Assembly: GCF_030015065.1 (NCBI RefSeq)
Contig: NZ_JAIVFN010000026.1
Span: forward strand, 1 to 43,380
Origin: Xanthobacter autotrophicus
Lineage (GTDB): Bacteria; Pseudomonadota; Alphaproteobacteria; Rhizobiales; Xanthobacteraceae
Direction: 5' to 3'
DNA length: 43,380 nt
This document shows positions 34,383 to 43,380 of the stretch, one piece after another. The notes beneath the pieces were generated by a model that was not told the DNA's origin, did no database searches, and saw only the letters and a program-made list of their open reading frames with translations. The position numbers were made by a program, and so were the translations under genes. Position 1 is the first letter of the stretch; every line of letters starts with the position of its first letter.

Positions 34383-34405
34383 CCCTCCCCCGCAAGCGGA
34401 GGGGG
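34383..34405. repeat. GC-rich CCCTCCCCCGCAAGCGG intergenic repeat, copy 2
   Basis: CCCTCCCCCGCAAGCGGA followed by GGGGG matches the element at the left end of the window with one extra C. CCCTCC and GGAGGG form the arms of a small stem around CCCGCAAGC. Confidence 0.4.
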
Positions 34406-34426
34406 CCGAACGGCACTTCTGGGGCA

Positions 34427-34473
34427 CGGAAAACCCCGCCGGTGGTCGCGTGCCTCAGGCGGGGCGTTTTCCG
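34427..34473 (-). terminator. Candidate terminator of the DUF982 gene
   Basis: On the minus strand CCCCGCC pairs with GGCGGGG across a 17-base loop and is followed directly by TTTT; flanking CGGAAAA and TTTTCCG extend the stem after a two-base bulge. It lies 22 bases beyond the DUF982 stop codon. Confidence 0.6.
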
Positions 34474-34494
34474 GCCGGGCCGGGGTCGCACGGA

Positions 34495-34737
34495 TCACAT
34501 CAGCCGGCGCGGGGCGTCCGGAACCAGCTTCATGGCGTCGGCGAAGGTCTCGAAGGCCACCCAGGCCCGGCGCTGGAGTTCAGGCAGGCGGGCGGCTTCC
34601 ATCTGGTCGAGCAGCATTTCGGCGTGCTCGCGCACGGGGTGCGAGCGGACAAAGCCGATGGCATCGTCCAGCGAACGCAGGACAATGCAGGAACCATCGA
34701 CACAGATCTTCAGCGGGCGACGGGCAGCTTCGAACAT
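34495..34737 (-). CDS. DUF982 family small protein
   Basis: This 80-residue protein matches the pattern of DUF982, small proteins largely confined to Hyphomicrobiales: an N-terminal strand pair (LKICVDGSCIVLRSLDDAI), a central helix with EHAEMLLDQM and a C-terminal helix with RRAWVAFETFADAMKLV. Function is unknown; members often occur as several paralogues and are linked in some species to plant association or stress. The ATG has a strong ribosome-binding site (GGAGGATCG). It is a single-gene unit with a candidate terminator downstream. Confidence 0.85.
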   Translation of the reverse strand: MFEAARRPLKICVDGSCIVLRSLDDAIGFVRSHPVREHAEMLLDQMEAARLPELQRRAWVAFETFADAMKLVPDAPRRLM

Positions 34738-35270
34738 TGGCGATCCTCCGTGTGAATTGCAGCGCGGTGGCTGCTTCTTCTTGTGTCGGCCAGCGCCGCT
34801 CCGCGCGTCCCGCATTCGGGGGAGGCGCCCGTCTTTTAAAGCATGGCCGGAGAGCGGGCACGGAGGCTCCCGGAGCCCGCTCGACCGTCAAAACGCGGGA
34901 GCCGCGTCCCGGTTCCCGCCGGGTGCGAATTTTTTTGTGACGCGCCGCGGCGAATATCCGGCGCATCCTCCAAATTCGGGATGTCCGCGCGACAGCTTCC
35001 GCTAGAAAGACCCTGCGCAGGCGATGCCCGCTCGGCAAAGCGCGCCAGCCGGACGGCATTCCCCCGCATGCCGTCCGGCTGCCCCATTTCTGGGGTTTTC
35101 TTCCGGCTCCACCATCGCACCGGCAACGGAACCGCCAAGCTTCAGCAGAGTTGCATGAAGCGTGGCCTCCCAGGTCCTGCCGAAACGCGACGGTTCAAGG
35201 ATTGCCGTGCCCTTCTTCCAGATTTCCCGCACTTGCCGCCCGACCCCGCTCCCTCAAGGGAGGTGCCCTC
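34738..35270. other. 533-base intergenic region between the DUF982 gene and treS
   Basis: This is the longest gap in the window. It separates divergent genes and should hold both promoters. It contains a perfect 8-bp stem GAGCGGGC/GCCCGCTC (34852-34859 with 34875-34882), an AT-rich patch GAATTTTTTTGTGACG near 34925 and a pyrimidine-rich stretch before treS. No open frame with convincing coding character or ribosome-binding site was found, and no known riboswitch was recognised. Confidence 0.45.
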
Positions 35271-38567
<3,297 letters not shown>

Positions 38568-38669
38568 GGCCGGAAGGCGAACGAGCTGTGGCGGGGCGGA
38601 ACGGACAGCGGCTGTTGCGCGTTGATTTCCAAATGTGGGAGGGGGCTCCGCGAGCTGGAGGATCTTATC

Positions 38670-38984
38670 GTGAACAACAGGCCATCCGTGACGCCGGCCA
38701 AAGCCGGCGAGGCCCAGTCCCGTCAGGTCGACGACCGCCTCGACGAGGCGCTGGAGGAGAGCTTCCCGGCCAGCGATCCGCCGGCCATCTCGCGCCCCCG
38801 ACCCGCGTCCGCGCCGGTGGACGAGGCGGCCCGCGCCGCCGCATGCGAGCACAAGGCTCATGATTCCGGGACGCTCGACGAGGCGCTCGACGAGAGCTTC
38901 CCGGCGAGCGATCCCCCCGCCATCGTGCAGCCGCACGGCGCGGACGACAGCGACGAGGCTGCCGAAAGCTGTCCGATGCCGTGA
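38670..38984 (+). CDS. Small protein with two ESFPASDPPA motifs
   Basis: This 104-residue acidic, Pro/Ala-rich protein contains the block LDEAL(E/D)ESFPASDPPAI twice, at about residues 26-42 and 70-86. A single ESFPASDPPA-type motif is common in small proteobacterial proteins of unknown function and in tails of larger ones; I know no proven role. The two DNA copies (38740-38790 and 38874-38924) are about 85% identical with mostly third-position differences, which indicates an old internal duplication held by selection. The GTG start at 38670 is preferred because GGAGGATC lies just before it. The gene follows treS by 102 bases and may be co-transcribed with it. Likely intrinsically disordered. 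Confidence 0.78.
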   Translation: MNNRPSVTPAKAGEAQSRQVDDRLDEALEESFPASDPPAISRPRPASAPVDEAARAAACEHKAHDSGTLDEALDESFPASDPPAIVQPHGADDSDEAAESCPMP

Positions 38985-39012
38985 CCCGGCGGTTGCCGTT
39001 GCGTGCAACGGG

Positions 39013-39969
39013 TCAGGGGCGCGGGGCCTGTGCGCGCGGCCGGCCGGCACCATCCTCGGGGGCGGGGATGAACTCGTCGTGATCGGTGGGGATGAGGTCG
39101 AAGCGCCCTTCCCGCCAGGCCGCCTTGGCGGCGTCGAGCCGATCGAGGCTCGACGACACGAAATTCCACCAGATGTAGCGGGGGCCCTCCAGCGGCTCGC
39201 CGCCCATGAGCATGAGCCGCGCCGTCGTCACCGCCCGGGCGCTGGTGGCGAGCCCCCTGCGGATGACCAGCATGCGCCCCGGCTCGAAGGCCACGCCGTC
39301 CACTTCCACCTCTCCCTCCAGCGTGAACACCGCCCGGTCCTCGTGGGTGGGGTCGATGGGCAGCCGCGCGCCGGGCGCGAGCCGGATCTCGGCATAGGTG
39401 GCGGGCGAGGCCAGCGCCACCGGTGACGACGCCCCGAAGGCGCTGCCGAGGATGATCCGGGCTGTGAGCCCGCCGTCGCTCACCACGGGAAGCGTTTCGG
39501 CGTCCGCGTGCAGAAAGGCCGGGCTGTCCTCCTCCCGTGCCTTGGGCAGGGCGATCCAGCTCTGGATGCCGAACAGCGGCCCGCCGCGCGCCTTCACCGT
39601 GGCGTCGTGCCGCTCGGAATGGACGATGCCGCGCCCGGCGGTCATCAGGTTCACCGCGCCGGGCTCGATCACCCGCTCGGAGCCGAGGCTGTCGCGGTGG
39701 ATCATGCTGCCGTCGAACAGATAGGTGACGGTGGCGAGCCCGATATGGGGATGGGGCCGCACATCCTGGGCCTGCCGGGCGGAAAAGCGCACCGGCCCCA
39801 TCCGGTCGAAGAAGATGAATGGCCCGATCATCTGCCCCTGAGCCGAAGGCAGCACCCGGGCCACCTCCATGCCGCCGATGTCGTGGGCGCGAGGGACGAT
39901 CACCGTCTCCACCGCGTCGCAGCTGCGGGTGTCGCCGGGAGTCGGGTCGGGGCAGGGGGCAAAGCTCAT
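39013..39969 (-). CDS. Pirin family protein
   Basis: This 318-residue protein is a pirin-type double cupin. The metal ligands of the N-terminal cupin are all visible: His73 and His75 in RPHPHIGLAT, and His117 and Glu119 in GRGIVHSER. The C-terminal half has the second cupin without ligands and the pirin block PRYIWWNFVSSS. Bacterial pirins act variously as quercetin dioxygenases or redox-linked regulators; the substrate here is unknown. The ATG at 39969 has a strong ribosome-binding site (GAGGAGGA). It converges on the ESFPASDPPA gene with 28 bases between stops. Confidence 0.92.
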   Translation of the reverse strand: MSFAPCPDPTPGDTRSCDAVETVIVPRAHDIGGMEVARVLPSAQGQMIGPFIFFDRMGPVRFSARQAQDVRPHPHIGLATVTYLFDGSMIHRDSLGSERVIEPGAVNLMTAGRGIVHSERHDATVKARGGPLFGIQSWIALPKAREEDSPAFLHADAETLPVVSDGGLTARIILGSAFGASSPVALASPATYAEIRLAPGARLPIDPTHEDRAVFTLEGEVEVDGVAFEPGRMLVIRRGLATSARAVTTARLMLMGGEPLEGPRYIWWNFVSSSLDRLDAAKAAWREGRFDLIPTDHDEFIPAPEDGAGRPRAQAPRP

Positions 39970-40190
39970 GGGGTCCTCCTCACCGAAGACTGCCCCCATG
40001 GCGGGGCGTGGTCAAAGCCCATTCCGGGCGCGTCCCGCGCCGGCCGCACGGGAGGGGAGCGTTAACCCTCAGAGCAGCCGGCTCCCCCATCGGAGCCGCC
40101 TCGGGAGCGTTCTTTACTTCCCTGCAAGGGGCCGACCCTAGCGTCGGTTCCACCGCGGCACGTCGGCCCGGCGCATCGGATTTTCAAGCC
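39970..40190. promoter_or_regulatory. Pirin/flp divergent region with repeated GGGAGCGTT
   Basis: GGGAGCGTT occurs at 40055-40063 and 40103-40111, 48 bases apart, the first continuing into GTTAACC, which contains a TTAACC half-site similar to that of CtrA boxes (TTAA-N7-TTAA) although the second half is absent. The region must carry the flp promoter; the ribosome-binding site before flp is poor. Regulator assignment is speculative. Confidence 0.25.
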
Positions 40191-40355
40191 ATGAAGCTAT
40201 TGTTCTGGCGCTTCATCAGGGAGGAAGAGGGCTCCACCGCCCTCGAATACGGGCTCATCGCCGCGGGCCTCTCCATCGCCATCGTCACCGTGCTGGTCCA
40301 GATCGCCTCCACCTTCGCCCGGCTCCAGGCCTCCTCGGCGGCGGCCGGGAACTGA
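40191..40355 (+). CDS. flp: Flp/Fap-type pilin
   Basis: This 54-residue protein is a type IVb Flp pilin precursor. The short basic leader ends at EEEG, with prepilin cleavage predicted between Gly15 and Ser16; the mature protein starts STALEYGLIAAG, with the conserved Glu at +5 and the adjacent Tyr, followed by the hydrophobic helix LSIAIVTVLVQIA. It would assemble into adhesive Flp pili through a Tad apparatus. cpaA, the processing peptidase, follows after 14 bases. Confidence 0.93.
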   Translation: MKLLFWRFIREEEGSTALEYGLIAAGLSIAIVTVLVQIASTFARLQASSAAAGN

Positions 40356-40369
40356 CGGGCAGCGGGCCG

Positions 40370-40849
40370 ATGCACGCCGCCGAACTCCTCCTTCTCGGGC
40401 TCTATCCGGTGGCCCTGTGCGTGTGCATCGGAACCGACATCGCCCGACGCATCATTCCCAATGTCGTGATTGCGGCCCTGCTCTTCGGATTTGCCGTCCT
40501 CGCCGTCCTGAGCCCGCTGCCCGATCTGCCCCTGCGCCTCCTGCTGGCGGGGGTGGTCACGGCATTCGGCTTCTCGCTGTTCGCCGAGAACGTGGTCGGG
40601 GCCGGCGACGCCAAGCTCGCCGGTGTGCTCATGCTGTGGGTGGACCCGGTGCAGGTGCCGCTGTTCGTGCTCGCCTGCGGTCTCCTCGGCGCGCTCCTTA
40701 CCCTCGTCGCCGTCGCCGGGCGGCGCCGGAACGGGCTTCATCCGGGCGTGGCCGCCGCAGCGCGCGCCCGCACGCTGCCTTATGGTGTCGCCCTGGCGGG
40801 CGCCGGGCTGCTCCTGCATCCCTTTTCCAGCCTGCTCGGCCACGGCTGA
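40370..40849 (+). CDS. cpaA: CpaA/TadV-type prepilin peptidase
   Basis: This 159-residue integral membrane aspartyl protease cleaves the Flp pilin leader. The two catalytic aspartates are Asp23 in CIGTDIARRIIPN and Asp80 in the GxGD motif VGAGDAKL. Four to six hydrophobic segments are visible (for example 32-48, 57-72, 92-116 and 137-152). It lacks the N-terminal methyltransferase domain of PilD-type peptidases, as expected for the A24 short form. It is adjacent to flp, but no other tad/cpa genes are in the window. Confidence 0.92.
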   Translation: MHAAELLLLGLYPVALCVCIGTDIARRIIPNVVIAALLFGFAVLAVLSPLPDLPLRLLLAGVVTAFGFSLFAENVVGAGDAKLAGVLMLWVDPVQVPLFVLACGLLGALLTLVAVAGRRRNGLHPGVAAAARARTLPYGVALAGAGLLLHPFSSLLGHG

Positions 40850-40928
40850 CCGGTCCTTGCCACCGCGTCGGCGATGACGGACGGGCGCAGCGCATGTTAG
40901 GCAATGGACCAACGGTCCTTTCGCGTGC

Positions 40929-40963
40929 CGCGCCGCCGCATCACCCCGGCTGGCGGCGGCGCG
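40929..40963 (+). other. 11-bp GC hairpin abutting the ribosome-binding site of the leucyl aminopeptidase gene
   Basis: CGCGCCGCCGC (40929-40939) pairs perfectly with GCGGCGGCGCG (40953-40963) around a 13-base loop. The AGGAG ribosome-binding site begins two bases later (40965). Such a stable stem next to the ribosome-binding site could affect initiation or mRNA stability; no regulator is implied by the sequence. Confidence 0.5.
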
Positions 40964-40976
40964 CAGGAGTTCATTC

Positions 40977-42344
40977 ATGCTCGATTGCATTGCGCCTGCC
41001 TCGTCCCTGAGCCTCCCCGTCTGGTGCGTCACGAAGGAAACCTTCGCGTCCGCTGCCCTGCCGGAAGCGGCCCGCCGCTTCGCCGAGGCCGCGGGCTTCG
41101 GCGGCGAGGCAGGAAAGCTGCTGCTGGTGCCGGCCGCCGAGGGGGGGCTTGCCGGCGCACTGTTCGGCATCGCTGCGGGCGCTCGTGCGGATGCCTTTGC
41201 CGCCGGGGCGCTGCCGGGGCTTCTGCCCGAAGGCGCGTGGCGGCTGGACGGCGAGGTGGCGAGCCCGCGCCTCGCCGCGCTGGCCTTCGCGCTGGGCACC
41301 TACCGCTTCACCCGCTACAAGGCCGTGCCCCGCCGCGACGTGCGTCTCGTGCTCCCCGAAGGCGTCGATGCAGACGCCCTGGCCCGCACCGTCGAGGCGG
41401 TGACCCTCACCCGCGACCTCGTGAACACGCCGGCCAACGACCTTGGCCCGCCCGAGCTGGAAGATGCCGCCCGCGCGCTGGCGGCGCGCCACGGCGCCGC
41501 CTTCCGCTCGGTGACCGGCGAGCGGCTGCTGGCGGAGAACTTCCCCATGATCCATGCGGTGGGCCGCGCCGCCGACCGTGCGCCGCGCCTCATCGAGATC
41601 CGAACCGGAGATCCCGCCCACCCCAAGGTGACGCTGGTAGGCAAGGGCGTGGCATTCGACACCGGCGGGCTCGACATCAAGCCCTCCTCGGCCATGCTGC
41701 TGATGAAGAAGGACATGGGCGGCGCGGCGAACGCGCTGGGCCTCGCCCATCTCCTGCTGTCGCGCGGCGCCAAGGTGAACCTGCGGGTGCTGATTCCCGC
41801 GGTGGAAAATTCGGTCTCGGCCTCGGCCTTCCGGCCGGGCGACATCCTGAAGAGCCGCAAGGGCCTCTCCGTGGAGGTGGGCAATACCGACGCGGAGGGC
41901 CGGCTTGTGCTCGCCGACGCCCTCGCCCTCGCCGACGAGGAGGGCCCCGACCTCGTCATTGATTTCGCCACCCTTACCGGCGCGGCGCGGGTGGCGCTGG
42001 GCCCGCAGCTGCCGGCGGCCTTCACCCAGGACGAGGACCTTGCCGCCGACCTCGCCCGCCACGCCATGGTGGAGGCCGACCCGCTGTGGCGGCTGCCGCT
42101 GTGGGCGCCCTACCAGGGCATGCTCGACTCCAAGATCGCCGATACCAACAACGTCTCGTCCGGGGGCTTCGCCGGAGCCATCACCGCCGCCTTGTTCCTG
42201 GAGAAGTTCGTGGGCGCCGCCCGCTCCTGGCTGCATCTCGACATCTTCGCCTGGAACCCCGGCGCCCGTCCGGGCCGGCCCGAAGGCGGCGAGGCCCAGA
42301 CCATCCGCGCCCTCGATGCCCTCATTGCCGAGCGCTACGGCTGA
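40977..42344 (+). CDS. pepA: Leucyl aminopeptidase (M17 family)
   Basis: This 455-residue cytosolic metallopeptidase removes N-terminal residues from peptides using two metal ions. Ligands and catalytic residues are all in place: Lys223 and Asp228 in GKGVAFDTGG, Lys235 in LDIKPSS, Asp246 in KKDMGGAA, and Asp305, Glu307 and Arg309 in the M17 signature NTDAEGRL. The N-terminal regulatory domain (about 1-140) is shorter and less conserved than in E. coli PepA. AGGAG precedes the ATG, directly after a strong hairpin. The NlpC/P60 gene follows after eight bases, so the two form an operon. Confidence 0.95.
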   Translation: MLDCIAPASSLSLPVWCVTKETFASAALPEAARRFAEAAGFGGEAGKLLLVPAAEGGLAGALFGIAAGARADAFAAGALPGLLPEGAWRLDGEVASPRLAALAFALGTYRFTRYKAVPRRDVRLVLPEGVDADALARTVEAVTLTRDLVNTPANDLGPPELEDAARALAARHGAAFRSVTGERLLAENFPMIHAVGRAADRAPRLIEIRTGDPAHPKVTLVGKGVAFDTGGLDIKPSSAMLLMKKDMGGAANALGLAHLLLSRGAKVNLRVLIPAVENSVSASAFRPGDILKSRKGLSVEVGNTDAEGRLVLADALALADEEGPDLVIDFATLTGAARVALGPQLPAAFTQDEDLAADLARHAMVEADPLWRLPLWAPYQGMLDSKIADTNNVSSGGFAGAITAALFLEKFVGAARSWLHLDIFAWNPGARPGRPEGGEAQTIRALDALIAERYG

Positions 42345-42352
42345 GCTTTGCA

Positions 42353-43216
42353 ATGTCCCAGAACTCCCCTTTCGACAACCGCCTCGATGCGCGCCTGACG
42401 CCGGCCCGCCCCGACCTCGCCGCTGCCGCCCTGAAGGGGCAGGTGGAGGCCGCGCGCTACGTGGACGGCGAGATGCGTCGCGTGGCGATGCCGGTGGCGC
42501 CGCTGCGGCGCCGGCCCGCCGGCGATGCCCCGCTGGATACGCAGGCGCTGTTCGGCGAGACCGTGCGGGTGTTCGAGGACGATGCGGAGGGCTGGTCCTG
42601 GGTCCAGCTGGAGGCCGACCGCTATGTGGGCTACGTGCCCACGGACGCGCTCGCCGCGCCGGGCCCGGAGCCCACCCATAAGGTGCGCGCGCTGCGAACC
42701 TTCGTGTTCCCCGGCCCGGACATCAAGCTGCCGCCGCGCGAGGCGCTGGTGCTCGGCAGCAGGGTGGCGGTGACGGACATCCGTGGCGGTTTCGCCGTGA
42801 CGCCGGATGGCTTCCTGCCCGCGGTGCATCTGGCCGAGCGCGCGGAGCGGGAGGGCGACTTCGTTGCCGTGGCGGGGCGTTTCCTGGGCGTGCCCTATCT
42901 CTGGGGCGGCCGTTCCAGCCTGGGTCTCGACTGCTCCGGGCTGGTGCAGACCGCGCTGGCGGCGACCGGCTTCTGCGCCCCGCGCGACAGCGACATGCAG
43001 GAGGCGGCCCTCGGCGCCCCGGTGGCGCTCGATGCAACGCCGCGGCGGGGCGACCTCTTCTTCTGGCCCGGCCACGTGGCCGTCGCCGAATCCGAGGATA
43101 GCCTCCTTCACGCCAACGCCTTCCACATGGCGGTGGCGCGCGAGCCCATCTCCGAGGCGCTGTCACGCATCGCTGCCGCGGGCCTGGCCCTGCGCAGCAT
43201 CCGCCGGTTTGCCTGA
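42353..43216 (+). CDS. NlpC/P60 family peptidase with SH3-like domains
   Basis: This 287-residue protein has two SH3b-like segments (about 40-100 and 110-160) followed by an NlpC/P60 catalytic domain with Cys194 (LDCSGLVQ), His241 (PGHVAVA) and a third polar residue His253 (LLHANAF). Such enzymes cleave gamma-glutamyl-diaminopimelate or related bonds in peptidoglycan peptides. No signal peptide is visible, which fits a cytoplasmic enzyme that recycles murein peptides, for example together with the leucyl aminopeptidase encoded eight bases upstream. The start has only a weak ribosome-binding site, so translation may be coupled to pepA. Confidence 0.92.
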   Translation: MSQNSPFDNRLDARLTPARPDLAAAALKGQVEAARYVDGEMRRVAMPVAPLRRRPAGDAPLDTQALFGETVRVFEDDAEGWSWVQLEADRYVGYVPTDALAAPGPEPTHKVRALRTFVFPGPDIKLPPREALVLGSRVAVTDIRGGFAVTPDGFLPAVHLAERAEREGDFVAVAGRFLGVPYLWGGRSSLGLDCSGLVQTALAATGFCAPRDSDMQEAALGAPVALDATPRRGDLFFWPGHVAVAESEDSLLHANAFHMAVAREPISEALSRIAAAGLALRSIRRFA

Positions 43217-43252
43217 GGCCTCCCGCCGGGGCTCTCCTTCTTGAATCGCCCT

Positions 43253-43380
43253 CTAGGCAGTGTGGACGGATTTGATGAGGATGAAGCTCAAGGCGAGGGC
43301 GACGATGGCAGCGAAGCCGCATTCGGTCTTCTCGCAGCGCAGGGCGACGCGCTTGAACCGCTTCAGTTTTCCGAAGCACT
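43253..43380 (-). mobile_element. 3' end of an IS5-family transposase gene, cut by the window edge
   Basis: Read on the minus strand, the last 42 codons encode a C terminus with FGKLKRFKRVALRCEKTE followed by a hydrophobic helix (FAAIVALALSFILIK) and a stop at 43253. The K(R)F(K)R(V/I)A(L/T)R..KT pattern is the end of the DDE transposase of IS5-type elements. Most of the element lies beyond the window, so intactness cannot be judged. It stops only 36 bases from the NlpC/P60 stop codon; the element's terminal inverted repeat should lie in 43217-43252, but its edge could not be fixed without the other end. Confidence 0.75.

Larger units (their letters stand above)
34084..34494. other. Intergenic region between the MFS gene and the DUF982 gene
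   Basis: No gene is supported. The first 120 bases are comparatively AT-rich (ATTTAAGG, AAAAATCCAAATGC) and probably contain the MFS promoter. Further right are copy 2 of the CCCTCCCCCGCAAGCGG repeat (34383-34400) and a candidate terminator for the DUF982 gene. Confidence 0.45.

Noticed and set aside
38568-38669. Extra 16-residue N-terminal extension of the ESFPASDPPA protein (start at 38622)
   Set aside because: The GTG at 38670 has a clear GGAGGATC ribosome-binding site, and the extension has no matching signal.

Overview
The window is a GC-rich (roughly 70%), densely packed chromosomal segment. The gene repertoire and order (hisB-DUF2628-hisH-hisA-hisF-hisE-coaA divergent from hslV-hslU, ubiE-ubiB, porin_2-type porin, DUF982 protein, Flp pilin) point to an alphaproteobacterium of the Hyphomicrobiales. 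The molybdenum storage genes suggest a diazotroph such as a Xanthobacter or Azorhizobium relative; that genus-level statement is inference. About 40 protein genes and one tRNA-Gly(CCC) are supported. No rRNA, CRISPR array or prophage is seen. The only mobile DNA is the 3' end of an IS5-type transposase at the right edge.

Layout. (1) 0.2-2.6 kb: ubiE-ubiB for ubiquinone. (2) 2.9-8.4 kb: a molybdenum block. An AAA+ ATPase of unknown substrate converges on mosB-mosA (the two subunits of the molybdenum storage protein). Upstream of mosB on the same strand lies a one-component regulator made of an excisionase-type HTH and a molybdate-binding-protein-like domain; a MogA-type molybdopterin adenylyltransferase diverges from it. 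(3) 8.6-10.1 kb: major outer-membrane porin. (4) 10.2-14.8 kb: histidine operon ending in pantothenate kinase coaA. (5) 15.0-19.2 kb: alpha/beta hydrolase, HslVU protease, and an unusual NtrC-family regulator lacking both the GAFTGA loop and a normal phospho-acceptor Asp. (6) 19.4-24.8 kb: a membrane wHTH/TPR-type protein, an omega-amino-acid:pyruvate aminotransferase and an Xaa-Pro aminopeptidase. (7) 25.1-29.0 kb: tRNA-Gly and a translationally coupled SbcD-like nuclease / YhaN-like SMC-type ATPase pair. (8) 29.3-34.7 kb: dadA, a perfect FNR/FixK-type box in front of an orphan 81-residue protein with its own terminator, a 163-residue unknown, PPK2, an AraJ-like exporter and a DUF982 protein. 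(9) 35.3-40.0 kb: a trehalose synthase fused to a maltokinase-like domain that looks catalytically dead, a small protein with two ESFPASDPPA motifs, and a pirin. (10) 40.2-43.2 kb: Flp pilin with CpaA prepilin peptidase but no other tad genes, leucyl aminopeptidase and an NlpC/P60 hydrolase.

The most coherent local story is molybdenum homeostasis: storage (MosAB), insertion into cofactor (MogA) and a candidate oxyanion-sensing regulator sit within 3.5 kb, with adjacent perfect DNA dyads in the mosB leader. Several other proteins appear to have lost catalytic or signalling residues (NtrC-family regulator, maltokinase domain), which makes them candidates for altered function. Comparisons with family members are from memory; no search was run.
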